This document shows positions 23,383-34,919 of a DNA stretch of 64,000 bases, one piece after another; position 1 is the stretch's first letter; each line of letters begins with the position of its first letter. Source of the stretch: Neopestalotiopsis rosae (lineage: Eukaryota > Ascomycota > Sordariomycetes > Amphisphaeriales > Sporocadaceae); assembly GCA_023078685.1 (NCBI GenBank), contig JALGAS010000004.1, positions 1,116,001 to 1,180,000 on the forward strand, in the 5' to 3' direction. Below the pieces are notes generated by a model, which did not search any database, was not told the origin of the DNA, and saw only the letters and a program-made list of their open reading frames with translations. The position numbers and the translations under genes are program-made.

Positions 23383-24779
23383 ATGGCCTTGGTATTTCAT
23401 GGCACTGTCATACACTCGCTCAGCCCATCCGAGCTCGAGATACTGGAAGATGCTTTATTGGTAGTCGCAGCCGACGGGACCATCCAGAGCCTCGACGCGG
23501 GGGTCGCCAAGGCCTCGGTGCCGGATCTCCTCACCTCGCGCGGCCTGGCGGACGAGGTCCGGTACCTGAGCCGGGGCGAGTTCCTGATCCCGGGGTTCGT
23601 GGACACGCACAACCATGCGCCGCAGTACGCGCAGCGGGGCCTCGGGCAGAGCATGCACATTCTCGACTGGCTGGACAATGTCACTTTCCCCAACGAGGCC
23701 CGTTTCGCCGACGCTGCCTATGCCGAGCGCATCTACGGGGCTTGTGTAGACGGGTTCCTGAGGCAAGGCATCACCACGGCGTCGTACTATGGTTCGATGC
23801 ACGCCGACGCCACGAATATCCTGGCGGATCTGTGCCTAAAGAAGGGACAGCGAGCCTTTGTTGGAAAGTGCAACAGTGAGTGACTTCTTTACTAAAGTGC
23901 TTTAATAGCAGTGTAAACTCACCGGCGTCTTTAGTGAATCGGAATGCCCCAGACTATTATAGAGACGCCACCGTCGAATCCTCACTAGAGGACACGGAAA
24001 AGTGCATTGCGCACATTCGAAAGATTGACCCGGAGAGCAAGCTCTTGAAGCATGTCCTCACTCCGCGCTTTGCCATCACGTGCGACCCGGAGCTGCTGCA
24101 GGGCCTGGGCAAGATCGCCGCCAGCAATCCCGACCTGCCGATCCAGACGCACTTCAACGAGGCCGAGCAGGAGATGAAATTCACCAAGACCCTGTTCCCG
24201 CAGTTTGACAACGAGGTCGACCTGTACCATGCGTACGGCCTCCTAAACAGGCGGTCCATCCTGGCGCACTGCTGCTTCATGAGCGAGTACGAGCTGGACC
24301 GCTTCAAGGAGCTGGACTGCGGCGTCGCCCACTGCCCCATCTCCAACATGACGGTCGGCGGCGGCTTCATGGCCAGCCCCGTCCGCGAGTTCCTGCGCCG
24401 CGGCATCAAGGTCGGCCTCGGCACCGACAGCGGCGGCGGCTTCTCGGCCAGCATCCTCGACGCCATGCGCCAGGCCCTGGTGGCCTCCAACGCCCGCGAG
24501 GTCATGAGCCAGGGCCGGGACAAGGGCCTCGACCTGGCCGAGATCTTTTTTCTCGCCACGCTGGGCGGGGCGCAGGTCTGCTGCCTCGAGGACAAGATTG
24601 GTAATTTCGCCGTCGGCAAGCACTTTGATGCCTTGCTCATCAATAGTGCTCGGCCTGGCAACATGACCATGCTTGAGGATTGGGATTCGACTCGAACTAT
24701 TTTTGACAAATTCATCATGACGGGCGACGATAGAAATATCGAGTTGGTTTTTGTGGATGGCCGACGGGTGAAGCCTTAG
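23383..24779 (+). CDS. GUD1: Guanine deaminase
   Basis: Two exons (23383-23875, 23935-24779) give 445 aa. The enzyme hydrolyses guanine to xanthine and ammonia in purine salvage and catabolism. The amidohydrolase metal site is complete: H76-N-H78 in VDTHNHAPQ, H237 in QTHFNE, H276 in LAHCCF and D329 in GTDSGGG. The H-x-H segment followed by a GLGQSM loop and the late AHCPISN motif are typical of guanine deaminase rather than atrazine chlorohydrolase-type relatives. I chose the ATG that begins MALVFHG. The frame is open about 29 codons upstream, but that extension looks like translated 5' UTR. The 59-nt intron splits an ATG codon. GC content rises strongly through exon 2. Confidence 0.95.
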
Positions 24780-25169
24780 GAATAGATGTTGTGCAAAAGG
24801 CCTTGCAACCAAATAATGCTGATTATGGCTTGAATGATCTTTTTTTCACCATCATGACCATGACAAGCTCCTGAGGCGACACTGAAAGAATTTGATCAAT
24901 AATTGTTGCTTGATTTTATTTTGATGTTTCATTACCAGTTTGCCAATCTAGTGCGCGATCGCGCTTCATTTTCGATCCTTTTCTGCCTCTCATATTACCC
25001 AAAAAGTCTCACAAGAAAAATCAGAAATCAACGCCAACCCATCATCCACCGCATTACCAATGTTCATCACATTGTCATTCAACCAAGTCCCCAAAACATT
25101 ATTCCAGTTCATGCATCATGAACCCTTTCCCAACTGTTCAAGAAAGAAAACTCCAAAAAAAAACCATTA
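24780..25169. other. Convergent intergenic spacer
   Basis: AT-rich 3' UTR sequence of two convergent genes. No other feature seen. Confidence 0.5.
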
Positions 25170-26021
25170 CTACTTCCTTCTCAGACTCTTACCCCTATCC
25201 AAAAGATTGAGATCCCACCAACCCTCAAGCACACCCCAGACCGTCCGACGCTTCGGCTTCTCCCGAGCCTGCTGTTGGACCGGGACCGGGAGACCGTCGG
25301 CATCGTGCACGACGACCGCGGGGCTCAGGGGCTCGAGGTCGTCGGAGTCGACGGGGCTCGCCCGGCCCACGGAGCGCGCGGCAAAGGACTTGATCTTGGA
25401 GATGGGGATGCCGAGGGCGTCCCGGGGACTGGGCAGGGACGGGATCTTGGTCTTGAGGCGCGGCGAAAAGGCCGACGCCAGGCCGCCGCTGCCGCCGTGG
25501 TGGGGCGTGTTGACGGGGGTGAAGCCGTCGTCGCTGCCGGCGCTGGTGGGCGTCAGGGGCGGGACCTCGAGGTTCTGCGTCCGGATCTTCTCCGGGATGC
25601 GCTTGTGCTTGGCGGGGATGGAGTCCTCGTGAGCTGCTGCTGCTGCTGCAGCCGAGGCCGTCAGGGGAGACTCGGGGATCGCCGGCATCGTGATCTTGGA
25701 GTTGCGCTGCGCCGTGAGCGACCTGCCCCTAGAGGCGGGACGGTTGACGTAGATCATGGGCGGCGGGGGCGGCACGGCGGAAATGTCCTCGTCGATGCCG
25801 CGAAAGTTGAGAATGGGCGCGGCCTGGGGAGGCGGGATGGGCGCGCTCGGGGATGGCACAAGAGTAGGGTGAGCAGCAGCCGGGCCGAGGTGCAGGACAC
25901 CGGTGGTCCTGAGGCTGCGAGAGGAGAGGGCTAGGGGCCCCGAGATGGCCCCGTCGCCGGCTTGGTGCGGAGGCGGGGGGATGACCTGGAAGCATGCGCC
26001 TTTCTCCTCATACGTCCTCAT
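25170..26021 (-). CDS. Proline-rich protein, in frame downstream of MARVEL gene
   Basis: From the ATG at 26021 this gives 283 aa with no known domain. The composition is Pro/Ser/Ala rich and probably disordered, with a poly-Pro VPPPPP segment, Ser-Pro sites typical of proline-directed kinases, and a conserved-looking C terminus (VWGVLEGWWDLNLLDRGKS) ending in basic residues. The reading frame continues upstream without interruption to the TAG stop of the MARVEL gene and is in phase with it. This could therefore be a cytosolic tail of the MARVEL protein reached by an unrecognised intron or stop readthrough, or a separate gene whose promoter lies in the neighbour. An antisense frame of 219 codons exists, but its Arg/Gly-rich product looks like a GC-driven shadow. 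Confidence 0.6.
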   Translation of the reverse strand: MRTYEEKGACFQVIPPPPHQAGDGAISGPLALSSRSLRTTGVLHLGPAAAHPTLVPSPSAPIPPPQAAPILNFRGIDEDISAVPPPPPMIYVNRPASRGRSLTAQRNSKITMPAIPESPLTASAAAAAAAHEDSIPAKHKRIPEKIRTQNLEVPPLTPTSAGSDDGFTPVNTPHHGGSGGLASAFSPRLKTKIPSLPSPRDALGIPISKIKSFAARSVGRASPVDSDDLEPLSPAVVVHDADGLPVPVQQQAREKPKRRTVWGVLEGWWDLNLLDRGKSLRRK

Positions 26022-26102
26022 TGGCGGTGCTGTTGGTGCTGCTGCTACTCTACATGTTCTGGTTTGTTGTTGTGCCACACCACCGCGCGCGCCCGCGCGC
26101 CC

Positions 26103-26768
26103 CTAACCCTCAATGTCCTTGGGGGCGTTGGCGGCGGCGGCGCTCTTGACGCGGCGCCAGAGGCCGACGCAGATGATGGCGCTAAAGGCGAACAGCACGC
26201 ACAGCGAGATGGATAGGCCCCAGACGGCCTTGATCTCGTAGCAGTGCGGCTGGTCGACGGCGACGTAGGTAAAGTAGTCGACCGTCTTCTTCAGGACGCT
26301 GCGGTAGGTGACGCCGGAGCTGCTGGCGACGTAGACCTGGGCACCCGAAGCAATGGTCGAGGTGCCGGCGACCGGAAGCGCCTCGCAGGTGAGCTTGGAC
26401 AGCGGCTTTCCAATGGTGGCAGCCACGACGATAGTTGCGATCAAGAGGAGGAAGTCGCAGATTCCGGCAACAAGGAGGGGAAGGAGACCATCATAATACA
26501 GAATGTAGCTAATGGCAATGTACAGAGATGCCGTGCTCGCCTATTCGTTTTAATTCTTTATGTTCCATTAAAGTGACCAAGGCAAGATATTACTCACCAC
26601 TACCAAAGTGCCGATGAGCACGTCGGGAGCATCCCGCTGAGCCGAGACGATCTCGTTGATGAAGTTTGCCAGAAGACCGATAATTGTAAAGAGCGAAACA
26701 ATCTGAGCGGCACGCAGGGTAGTAAAGGCGACGCCTAGAGCGCCGAGCTGGGGAGCCTGGAAACGCAT
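26103..26768 (-). CDS. MARVEL-like four-helix membrane protein
   Basis: Two exons (26768-26598, 26540-26103) give 202 aa. Four hydrophobic segments are visible: near 12-35, spanning the splice site near 50-72, near 80-100, and near 165-188. A longer luminal loop lies before the last helix. This is the MARVEL layout found in fungal plasma-membrane and eisosome-associated proteins. The C terminus ends in a short Ala-rich cytosolic segment and a TAG codon. The start is the first ATG in frame (MRFQAPQLG), since the frame upstream only reaches a TTG. The 57-nt intron has GTGAGT and TAG ends. The next 306 codons after the TAG stay open in the same frame. Confidence 0.82.
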
Positions 26769-28586
26769 CTTGAGAGGAATCGGCTTCTCAAAGTCGGTGA
26801 TGAGTGAGAGACTTGGGCGAGCCTTGTAAGCGGTGCGCAAGGGGAATCGCGGCCGCTGTGGGATGGAAGCCGTTGGAAGTAGTGGAGAGGGAATGTTGAA
26901 AGATTGTGCGGTACTTGGACCGTAACGCTGTGTGAAGAGAGAGAAGGTAAATTGTCGCTTTCAATATCTCTTAACTGGAGTAAGAAGTGAATGATATGTT
27001 TTCCGAGAACCCAAAAAACGTGAGCCGGAAAAGAGAAAACTAAGCAGGTCAACTGCGGTGGTAGACGAAGTAGATATCGCTGATGTGTTGGTGAAACTGA
27101 TTTTCAAGGAGACCGTAAGGAATATGAGACTCGTAAAGTCCAAAGATGACGTTGAAAAGATCAGAAAACCGTTTATAGTAAGAAATTCCAATGGAAGAGA
27201 GTCGACAAAGGAGCAAGGAAAAAAGAAATAGGAAAAGACCTAAGGAAAGACCAAGGAAAAAGTCGTGAATGTAAGTTGTAGATTGTGTGATGAGAAAAAA
27301 GTTCTACCTCGAGCTCAAGGGAAGTGAAGGCATCTTATGTATTCTCTTTCGTCCTGCAAGCAGAAGAACCAAAAGAATACACCAGCCGGGTCCCAGGCTT
27401 GCTGCCCTGCAAGACCGAAGTCTAGACCAGCTGCATCGCGGTAAACCCCTGACCCGATGGACATATCGGAATCGAGTGTTTGATTTCCACAGCAAGTCTT
27501 TCTTTTTTCTGCTCTGCTATTTTCATCATAGCTTATGTGTACAACCCGACTATGTTCACGTCGGTACTTGAGGCAGATGGCGTATTCCAGCAGCCGCCGG
27601 CACAACCAATGAGAGCGCTCAATTCGCCCAGTGTCGATCGCTGGCAGGGGTATAGGCCAACCACACTCGAGTGAACAGATCCACCCAATGCAGCCAGGTC
27701 TTATTGCCCGTAGTCCCCAATCAAGCCGTGGTCGCTTAACGTCGTCTGAACAACCGCGATGGATGTCCAAGCCCGAAGACTGTGGTTGGCTGACAACCCA
27801 GCAGCAGTTCATCTCGCCTTGAATCTTCCAGGTGGAAGAAGTCTAGGGTCTTAAGCGCGGTGCGCGGCTACATACCCTGGCTCCAGCGATCTAGGTGCTA
27901 GCATCTCTCAGTAGTAGTATCGCGTCGGCGCCTCGTGGTCGCCAGAAACACGACCTGCATATTTGGTGAGTAGGCGAGATTGGAACGGATGAGGCGATGC
28001 TTGTTCCGCTGCTCTAGAAAGGCCTGATAAATGCAAGCAAGCTGTTCGTATTCCTGGTGAGTCAGTTCCATCGAGTATCGTCAGCCAGTCAAGCTATAGT
28101 GGATACGGACGGCGTCTGGTCTCTGGCCCGCGATGACTTATGCAGCCTGAGCATCGGGTGGTCCTGAAACGATAAACATCAGGGATTTCGTGTTTACAGC
28201 CTGGTACCCTTTTGAGATTACAGAGCCGCAACGTCTCATCCTCTTTCATGATAGGCTAATGCATCATGCCATCTACACAATCATATTCTTGTTTTTCCCA
28301 GCCTTGAGAAAGTCACCGACAAGGACGTCACAGCAGGCAGTGACAATATGTAAATTAAGAAAACGTTGTCATTTTATGCGCCATGACGCCTCTAAACAAA
28401 TGCGCAATCGCATCTCACATCATCGCCTAGGTCGTCCATTTCAAGAAGTTTCGTATCTAGATAAATCGTCAATTCGGTTATATCCGACGACACATCTCTC
28501 GAGATTCCTTCGCGTAACCGACTGCTGGCACTCTGGTTGATTCAACCATGTGTCGGCTTATTGGTATCATCTACTCAGTGACATGC
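26769..28586. other. Intergenic
   Basis: No gene supported. The left 500 bases are purine-rich on the plus strand, so pyrimidine-rich on the minus strand, as in fungal promoter/5' UTR sequence of the MARVEL gene. The right part includes the 3' UTR of the epsin gene. Frames at 27287-27822 lack domains. Confidence 0.5.
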
Positions 28587-30400
28587 TCATCCCAGCAAAT
28601 CGTCAAGTCCGCTGCTCCCAGATGTGGGCTGGGCAGGCTTAGGAGTGCTCGAATTGGCGGCGGGAGCTCCCCACAGAGACGCGCTGGTCTTCTCCTTTGC
28701 AAGTTGACCCAATTTAGGACCTGAACTAATGCTGGTGTTCTTCTTTGCACCACCACCGGCTGATGCGAAAAGGTTGGCAAATGGGTCACCACCGGTAGCA
28801 CCGGCTTTGGCGGCCGGCGTACCAGCCGGCTTATTGAATGCAGACATGCCAGAGGCAGCAGATCCGCTGGAGAAGCCGGTGTTGGTCTTTTGAACTTGCT
28901 GGGCAGGCTGAGACGACTGGACAGACTGGAAATAGTTTGGCTGAGCTGGTTGATATCCTGTAGGCTTGGATGCTTGAGGAGACATGAGATTGGTTGGGGC
29001 GCTGAAGGCAGAGTAGTTAGCAGCAGGTGTAGCGTTAGCACTTGCTGGCGGCGAAATTGCCGACATCATGCTGTTGATATTGGCATTCTGGGGGCCAGAA
29101 ACTGGCTGCGGAGCGGCGAATTGCGCCGTTCCCTGCGCGCTCGAGGTCACCATGGGAGGTGCGATAGAAAAGGCGTTTGAAGGAGCCGACGTCTGCGTAG
29201 CAGGCGTGGCTGACTGGAAGTCATCGAAATCGTCATCGTCGTTGCTGGACAAGGCAGCAAGTCCAGAAGAAGCACCTGAAGGGGCTGCAGCCGGTGCGAC
29301 AGGAGCGCTTGTGGCGGGGACCGGGTCGTCGAAAGAGAACAGGTCGACTTCTGGCTCCTTGGCTTTCTCCTTCTTGGGTGGTGCCGAGGGAGTAGTCTTC
29401 TTTACGCCTGCTCTTTCGGTCCTCTCTGGCCTCCTGGTTCGTGATGAGCTGCCACCAGCATCACCCTCATCGTATTCGTCGTATGCTTCAAATCTGTCAT
29501 TGCCCCTGGTAGTCTCCATATAATCGTTGGACTCCTGACCACCGAAGCCACCACCGTCGCCGAATACGCCGCCACCAGTGTAGCCACCGTAGCCGGCGGA
29601 AGAGCCGCCACCACCATAGCCAGCAGACTCGCTTCCAAAGCCGCCGTAACGCCCAGAGCTGCTGCTAGAGAAGCCGCCTGTACCGCCCTCGACTCCAGTG
29701 TACTTGGCCTTGTTGCTTCTGGCCTTCTTTCTTTCTGATCGAATGCGCTCGACATCGCCCAGGAGCTCGGCCAGTTCCTTGGCGCGGTTGCGGACGTTGA
29801 TGCCCTGGTCCTTGCCATTCTGGTCGATAAAGTGGAATTGTCGGAGCATCTTGAGGAGGGTAACGTGGCCGCGCGCATCGTCGATTACTCTCTCGGAGCC
29901 ATGCTTGATCAGAAACTCGAGCAGCTGCAATGCCTTGTAGATCTGCCGCCATTCCTCAGCCGCCTTCTCCGTGAATCGCCGGTAGATCATGGGCATAATC
30001 TCATTAAGTGTTTGGCTACACGTTGGTCAATATACGAATCGGAAGGACGGGCCCGTCGCTGGCGCGCAAGACTGGCTTACTAGTGAAAGGTACCGTTGGC
30101 AATCTCCTGCATCAAGGTCGAAGATGCACCCCATGGCTCGTTATTCGTAGCCTCTCGGACCTGTTTCGCCAAGTGTTAGTAACGTAAGCAGCATCGCAAA
30201 TGTGGTTGCCGGTTTATTTTGCTTACCTTGGCTTCCATCTCGGTATAGTTCATGACGGCTATTCATACTGGTTAGGACCTTGATCTGCGCGACCCATTTC
30301 ATTGCGTGCATCGCTCACCATTCTGGACCTTGCGCACACCAGCCTTGACATCATAGAGAGTCAGGTTGGACACAGTGTCCTTCAAGCTGTTGAAGTCCAT
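28587..30400 (-). CDS. ENT3: Epsin-like clathrin adaptor with ENTH domain (Ent3-like)
   Basis: Four exons (30400-30319, 30258-30227, 30160-30081, 30015-28587) give 540 aa. The first three are 82, 32 and 80 nt and rebuild the ENTH domain (about residues 20-150): MDFNSLKDTV, then NYTEMEAKVREATNNEPWG, then TFHYQTLNEIMPMIYRRF. The remainder is disordered, with a Gly/Tyr/Ser-rich region, an acidic EVDLFSFDDP motif and a DDDDFDDFQ motif of the type that binds adaptor appendage or ear domains, Gln/Ala/Asn-rich stretches, and a final GLDDLLG resembling a clathrin-box or ear-binding peptide. ENTH domains bind phosphoinositides. Ent3/EpsinR-type proteins act at the trans-Golgi and endosomes with AP-1 and GGA adaptors and in SNARE sorting, which the acidic Phe motifs favour here over plasma-membrane epsins. 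Confidence 0.93.
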
Positions 30401-32897
30401 GGTGCCAAATTCTCGCGGGGCTTCGCGCTGCGCTTCGTTATGCGAAACAAGAAAGAACTGAGAAGGTTGTGTACTGTCGCTGGGCTTGGGCAGATACAAG
30501 GAGGTGAGATATTGTCTTGTTGTGTTCAATGTGCCCAAGTGTCCAAGTCGGAGAGCCCCTGGTCCAATGCCCAGCCAAGGTTTAGTTAGAGCCGCTGACA
30601 GCTGAAGCGGCTTTGGTCCCGCTTCTCCAGGCAAGTCAAGGTTCAGTGCGTTCGTTCCTGCTGGTAGGTACGGTACGTACTGTAGTGCTGGAAATCCGAG
30701 TCAAGATCCACGTGATCCCCCCAGAAACACTGATCTCGATACTGCACAGTCTCTAGTAAAAGCACATGCGCTCTATACTTGAGCTTGGAGTTCTGTCTGG
30801 ATACCTGTCTTTCGAGAACCGAGTGAGCATCTCTTACCAGACATGAAGAGTAGATTTCCGAGGTTCTTTGATGGTATCTCGTTTCCAGTGCTCGTTTCGC
30901 ATCCCCAGCCGCTCAGATTTCTTGCTCAGTTTCATGTGCACTTGGCAACACGCACTGTCCTTGTTGCATTTCATGTAACATAGCACGTTGTGCTACGTAC
31001 CTTCGTCTAGTAGGCACGCATGCCTTTCGAGGTGATCATGCTGATAATGTCCACAAAATCGTCACAAATAAGGTGTTGTACTCAGCATTAGCTACCTAGA
31101 CATTGATCTTTATGACATACATCTAGATATGTAACAGGTATGGTTGAAAGCCTTTACTGGGGGCGAACATGGACTTCGGGTCAGTTGTGGACGTAATGAT
31201 GGAAAGCTTAACCAAGCTCCAACCTAGCGCGTGTCCTATTTCGGACAGCAAAATTTCTAGGTAAAGCTCCAACGAGCACTTCAGCTTCATCGAAAACAAA
31301 AGCTTCTTCAGAGTTGTTCATTCATCAGTCTACATTGTACTATATCTCCGATTCTATTCGACTTGCTTGATATCTCAATCCCGAGTATCAGGACTGTATT
31401 TATTTGTATACATAAACCATTTCACTCAGTCAACCTGTAACGTGAGTAGCGATTTCTCAAAGCTCTGTTGCCTGTTCATCCCCTTTGCGACGCAGTCTCG
31501 GTTCAAAACAAGTGTCAATGAAGCTCTGAGACTTCTTTCGAACCATCTCTTATGTATATGGAACCGACGTCGTCCACTGGACGCCTTCCGCGGTGGTCTC
31601 GGGAAGCTCCAAGTGTGAGCGCTCGAGTGAGCTCCGGATCACGTAGCCACCAAAAAGCCCACGTCGACCGACATGCCAGGAGATGGTAGCAGACGCTGCC
31701 AAAAAGAAGGGCCAGATCCGGCAAACATATGGCCACATTGGTGCCGTAGCATACTGCCACTCTACTGGCTCGATCTCTCACCTCCATGTTTGGATTCACA
31801 TCTTCTGGCTGCTACTTGCAATCCGAAGCTTACCGACGCTACTTGACCACGAGTGGGGGCGCCCGTGTCGTTTTCCACGCACGACAGTCATGAACGCACG
31901 GCATTGCGCATTGCATGTCGATAGCACATGAATGCCTCGATCTACTGCCCGTTGGTTCATTACACGCATTCCCATGATGTAGCAACGAATTCCTCAGATT
32001 CGAGAACGTTTGCTACCTGTATTAGCTCGTTGCTCTTGACAAGTTGTCTTTGAGCATTCATATCACGTCCCTTGACATGGCAAATATATATCGAGCTTTG
32101 CTTGCTCCGCCGCAGGCTATCGGCATTCACGTCAATTGCCATAGACCAGGGGGCAGAACTACTTGTGACGAGTGTCAGAGTTCGGATTTTGTCGCAATTG
32201 ACAATTCCGAAAGCAATTCGAGAAACTGCGGTCGGGATGTCGCCCAATCAAGTTGTTCAAGCAGAGCCATAGCAGCCGATCCTCCTCGGAGGTGGAGCTT
32301 TGGTTGACCTGCTGCTAAAGCGAACAGCTTCTCCTGACAAAGGGAGGCGGGGCAAGCGCCAGTACGGTAATGTTACTGTTGTTAGAGCTGGGTGACGCAA
32401 GAAAAAAAGAACCCCTCTGGCGGCACTCGAGCAGGTAAAGACAGCTCGCGCGGGTGAGCGATCTGCTAGCTCGGGCATCTGGCATGCTAGTAGTATGGCA
32501 GAGCAAAGTATCAAACGGGTTCGCGATGTTGCTATCATTCACCTGTTCGCTGCAGTGAAAAGGCTATATTTGCAATTGGACAAGAGAGACGGAACACTGT
32601 TCGTTTCCGGCCACCCCGTTGCCCCCCGATGGATGTTGTCATCGTCTCCTTGCCTTTGGAGCGAGCTGCCCTGCCTGCATTGCCTGCCCTGCCCTGCGGA
32701 TCGAATTTCTGGGCTCGACCTTGGTGCCTTTTGGCACCTCCCTGCCTACACTACAACAGTACTTGGCTGGCTGCGGGCCGGCGAAAGACCCCTCAAAACT
32801 CTTTGAGAGGCGGGGCAAAGAGCTGCACCGTTGCCCCTCTTGATTGGATTGTGACCTTGAAGCTGACCTTAGTTGCCCCGCCCAGATTTTTGTCAAC
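30401..32897. other. Intergenic, 2.5 kb between divergent genes
   Basis: No gene supported on either strand. A CCAAT-type element (reverse ATTGG) lies about 50 bp upstream of the cyclophilin ATG. The small frames between 31.3 and 32.9 kb overlap each other on both strands and have no recognisable content. Confidence 0.5.
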
Positions 32898-33938
32898 ATG
32901 AGCTCGACCTTTCGACCCCTCCTCAACTTCTCTCCCCGCCTCTGCTCGAGAGTTTCATCTTCATCTTCTACTCTTAGACCCAATCTCTTCACGAAGTCTG
33001 CTTTCGTGTCCTCCTCTATCCCATCCATCAGATTTTTCTCTGCAACATCCGCCAACATGACTAAGGCCTGGTAAGTTCAAAGCCTCTCCATTGATCAAGC
33101 AACATCTACGATGATAATTTTGCCTGCTGCGGAATTTGCTCTTTGCTCCTATTTCCCTCGCCCTTGACCCCCACCACCTCTCGTGTCTAAGAGAGCTTCT
33201 CGCTGACCTCAATTGTCTACAGGTTCAAGGTTGAGTGGGAGGGTCCCTCCGTCGACGCCAACGGTCGCCCTACCGGCCCTGCCAAGCGTAAGTCTGTCCT
33301 GACCTTCGTGGATATTACTGTACTCGAGCTGACGAAATGAACTCTTATAGTGCAAACTGGTACCATCAACTTCAACCTCTTCAGCGACGTTGTCCCCAAG
33401 ACCGCCGAGAACTTCCGTGCTCTCTGCACTGGCGAGAAGGGCTTCGGCTACAAGGGCTCTTCCTTCCACCGCATCATCCCCGAGTTCATGCTCCAGGGTG
33501 GTGACTTCACCCGCGGCAACGTACGGCCCTTTCGCTCTCTTGTAGCGATCGATCAATAGCTAATCTATGTCTAGGGTACTGGTGGCAAGTCCATCTACGG
33601 CGAGAAGTTCGCCGATGAGAACTTCCAGCTGAAGCACACCAAGCCTGGTCTGCTCTCCATGGCCAACGCTGGCCCCAACACGTACGTATTCCTGTGTCGC
33701 AACATAGATATCAGAGATTTCTTCAAACATGACTACTAACAACCTTTAAAGCAACGGCTCGCAGTTCTTCGTCACCACCGTCGTCACCCAGTGGCTCGAC
33801 GGCCGCCACGTCGTCTTCGGTGAGGTCGCTGATGCCGAGTCCATGAACGTTGTCAAGGCTCTTGAGGCTACCGGCTCCCAGAGCGGTGCTGTCAAGTACA
33901 GCAAGCGCCCCACCATCGTCGACAGCGGTGCCGAATAA
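32898..33938 (+). CDS. Cyclophilin, peptidyl-prolyl cis-trans isomerase (mitochondrial and cytosolic forms)
   Basis: Five exons (32898-33070, 33223-33287, 33351-33520, 33575-33681, 33752-33938) give 233 aa. The isomerase domain is a complete CypA-type fold with the catalytic Arg120 in [18 protein letters not shown], the cyclosporin-contacting Trp186 in [12 protein letters not shown], and the conserved ANAGPNTNGSQFF loop. It is preceded by a Ser/Arg-rich, acid-free N-terminal extension of 53 residues that looks like a mitochondrial presequence. A second ATG (residue 54, MTKAW) sits exactly where a cytosolic cyclophilin should start. In Neurospora one gene is known to yield both forms, and the same arrangement is visible here. 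This would be the main cyclosporin A target. Confidence 0.96.
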
Positions 33939-34919
33939 GCAGTTGGCTAGATATGTCTCTTCTGCATGTAATAATGACTCAGCCTGGAATCGGGAAGATT
34001 TTCACGATATTTTGAGGGGATACGCGCATGTCTGGACTAATCTAACGATAGTCTGGTACGCCCCCATATTTTCAGCGTAGTTAGATACGGAGCCAAAAGA
34101 AACAAAAAGTTCTGCCAAACAATGCCTTGCGATTGTGTCTCCTCGTGTCGCACTGCTGCTACAAGGATGGCTGCTTGCTACATCGCCCTTGGATGATGCA
34201 TTATTGTTTTGTTCCTCATCCATTGTGCAGCACTGAAGGACGATGCTACACTCGTTCCTCCTCCTTTCTTGAAATGGGCGCACTGCATGAGTAGGCTACC
34301 ACTGCCCTGGTATAAGGCATACACAGTGGTAAAATGTATGCTGATTGATTCTTTTACCCAGTGCAGATTATTGCCCGTCGTTCTGCCCATCGAGATGTCT
34401 AGGCTCAATCCCAAGATCGTATCTCCTCTGCAATGCACAGCATGCACTCTAGCCAATAAGACGAGGTTTGTCACAAGTAAAAACTACTGGAAGCTCGAGT
34501 TGGAAGGAGAAATCAAGTAAAACAGTGTAGACGCTATGGTACACATTGGTCGCTGGAGCGCCACGGCCTGTTCTTATTCCTTTGAGACTTGGACAATCTG
34601 ATCAACCGCAAGACTTGCTAGAAGATAAGAATAATAAGACAAGAATAAAGATTTTCGCCTTAAGCGCTCCAAAATCGCAACGAACTATTGACCGGAAAAC
34701 CGGCTCGAGCAGACAAGACTAAAAGTCTGTAATGTGCCTCCTTAATGTGCCTCCTATATGAACGCCGATGCCATGCAATGCAATTTGAGACGTGCCTCCC
34801 GACGGCCATGTCTCTTTGGATCCATACAATGTGATCATCATTCAGATCGTGAAAACCCTCCGTAACCACCGTTTTCTTTTAGACGTGATTAATTATAGTC
34901 GAATATATCAGCCAGGGCT
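33939..34919. other. Convergent intergenic spacer
   Basis: 3' UTR sequence of the cyclophilin and Rpc34 genes. No gene or repeat of note, apart from a short direct repeat of a TAATGTGCCTCCT motif near 34733-34755. Confidence 0.5.

Noticed and set aside
25275..25934. 219-codon plus-strand frame
   Set aside because: Arg/Gly/Asp-rich shadow of the proline-rich minus-strand frame in GC-rich DNA.
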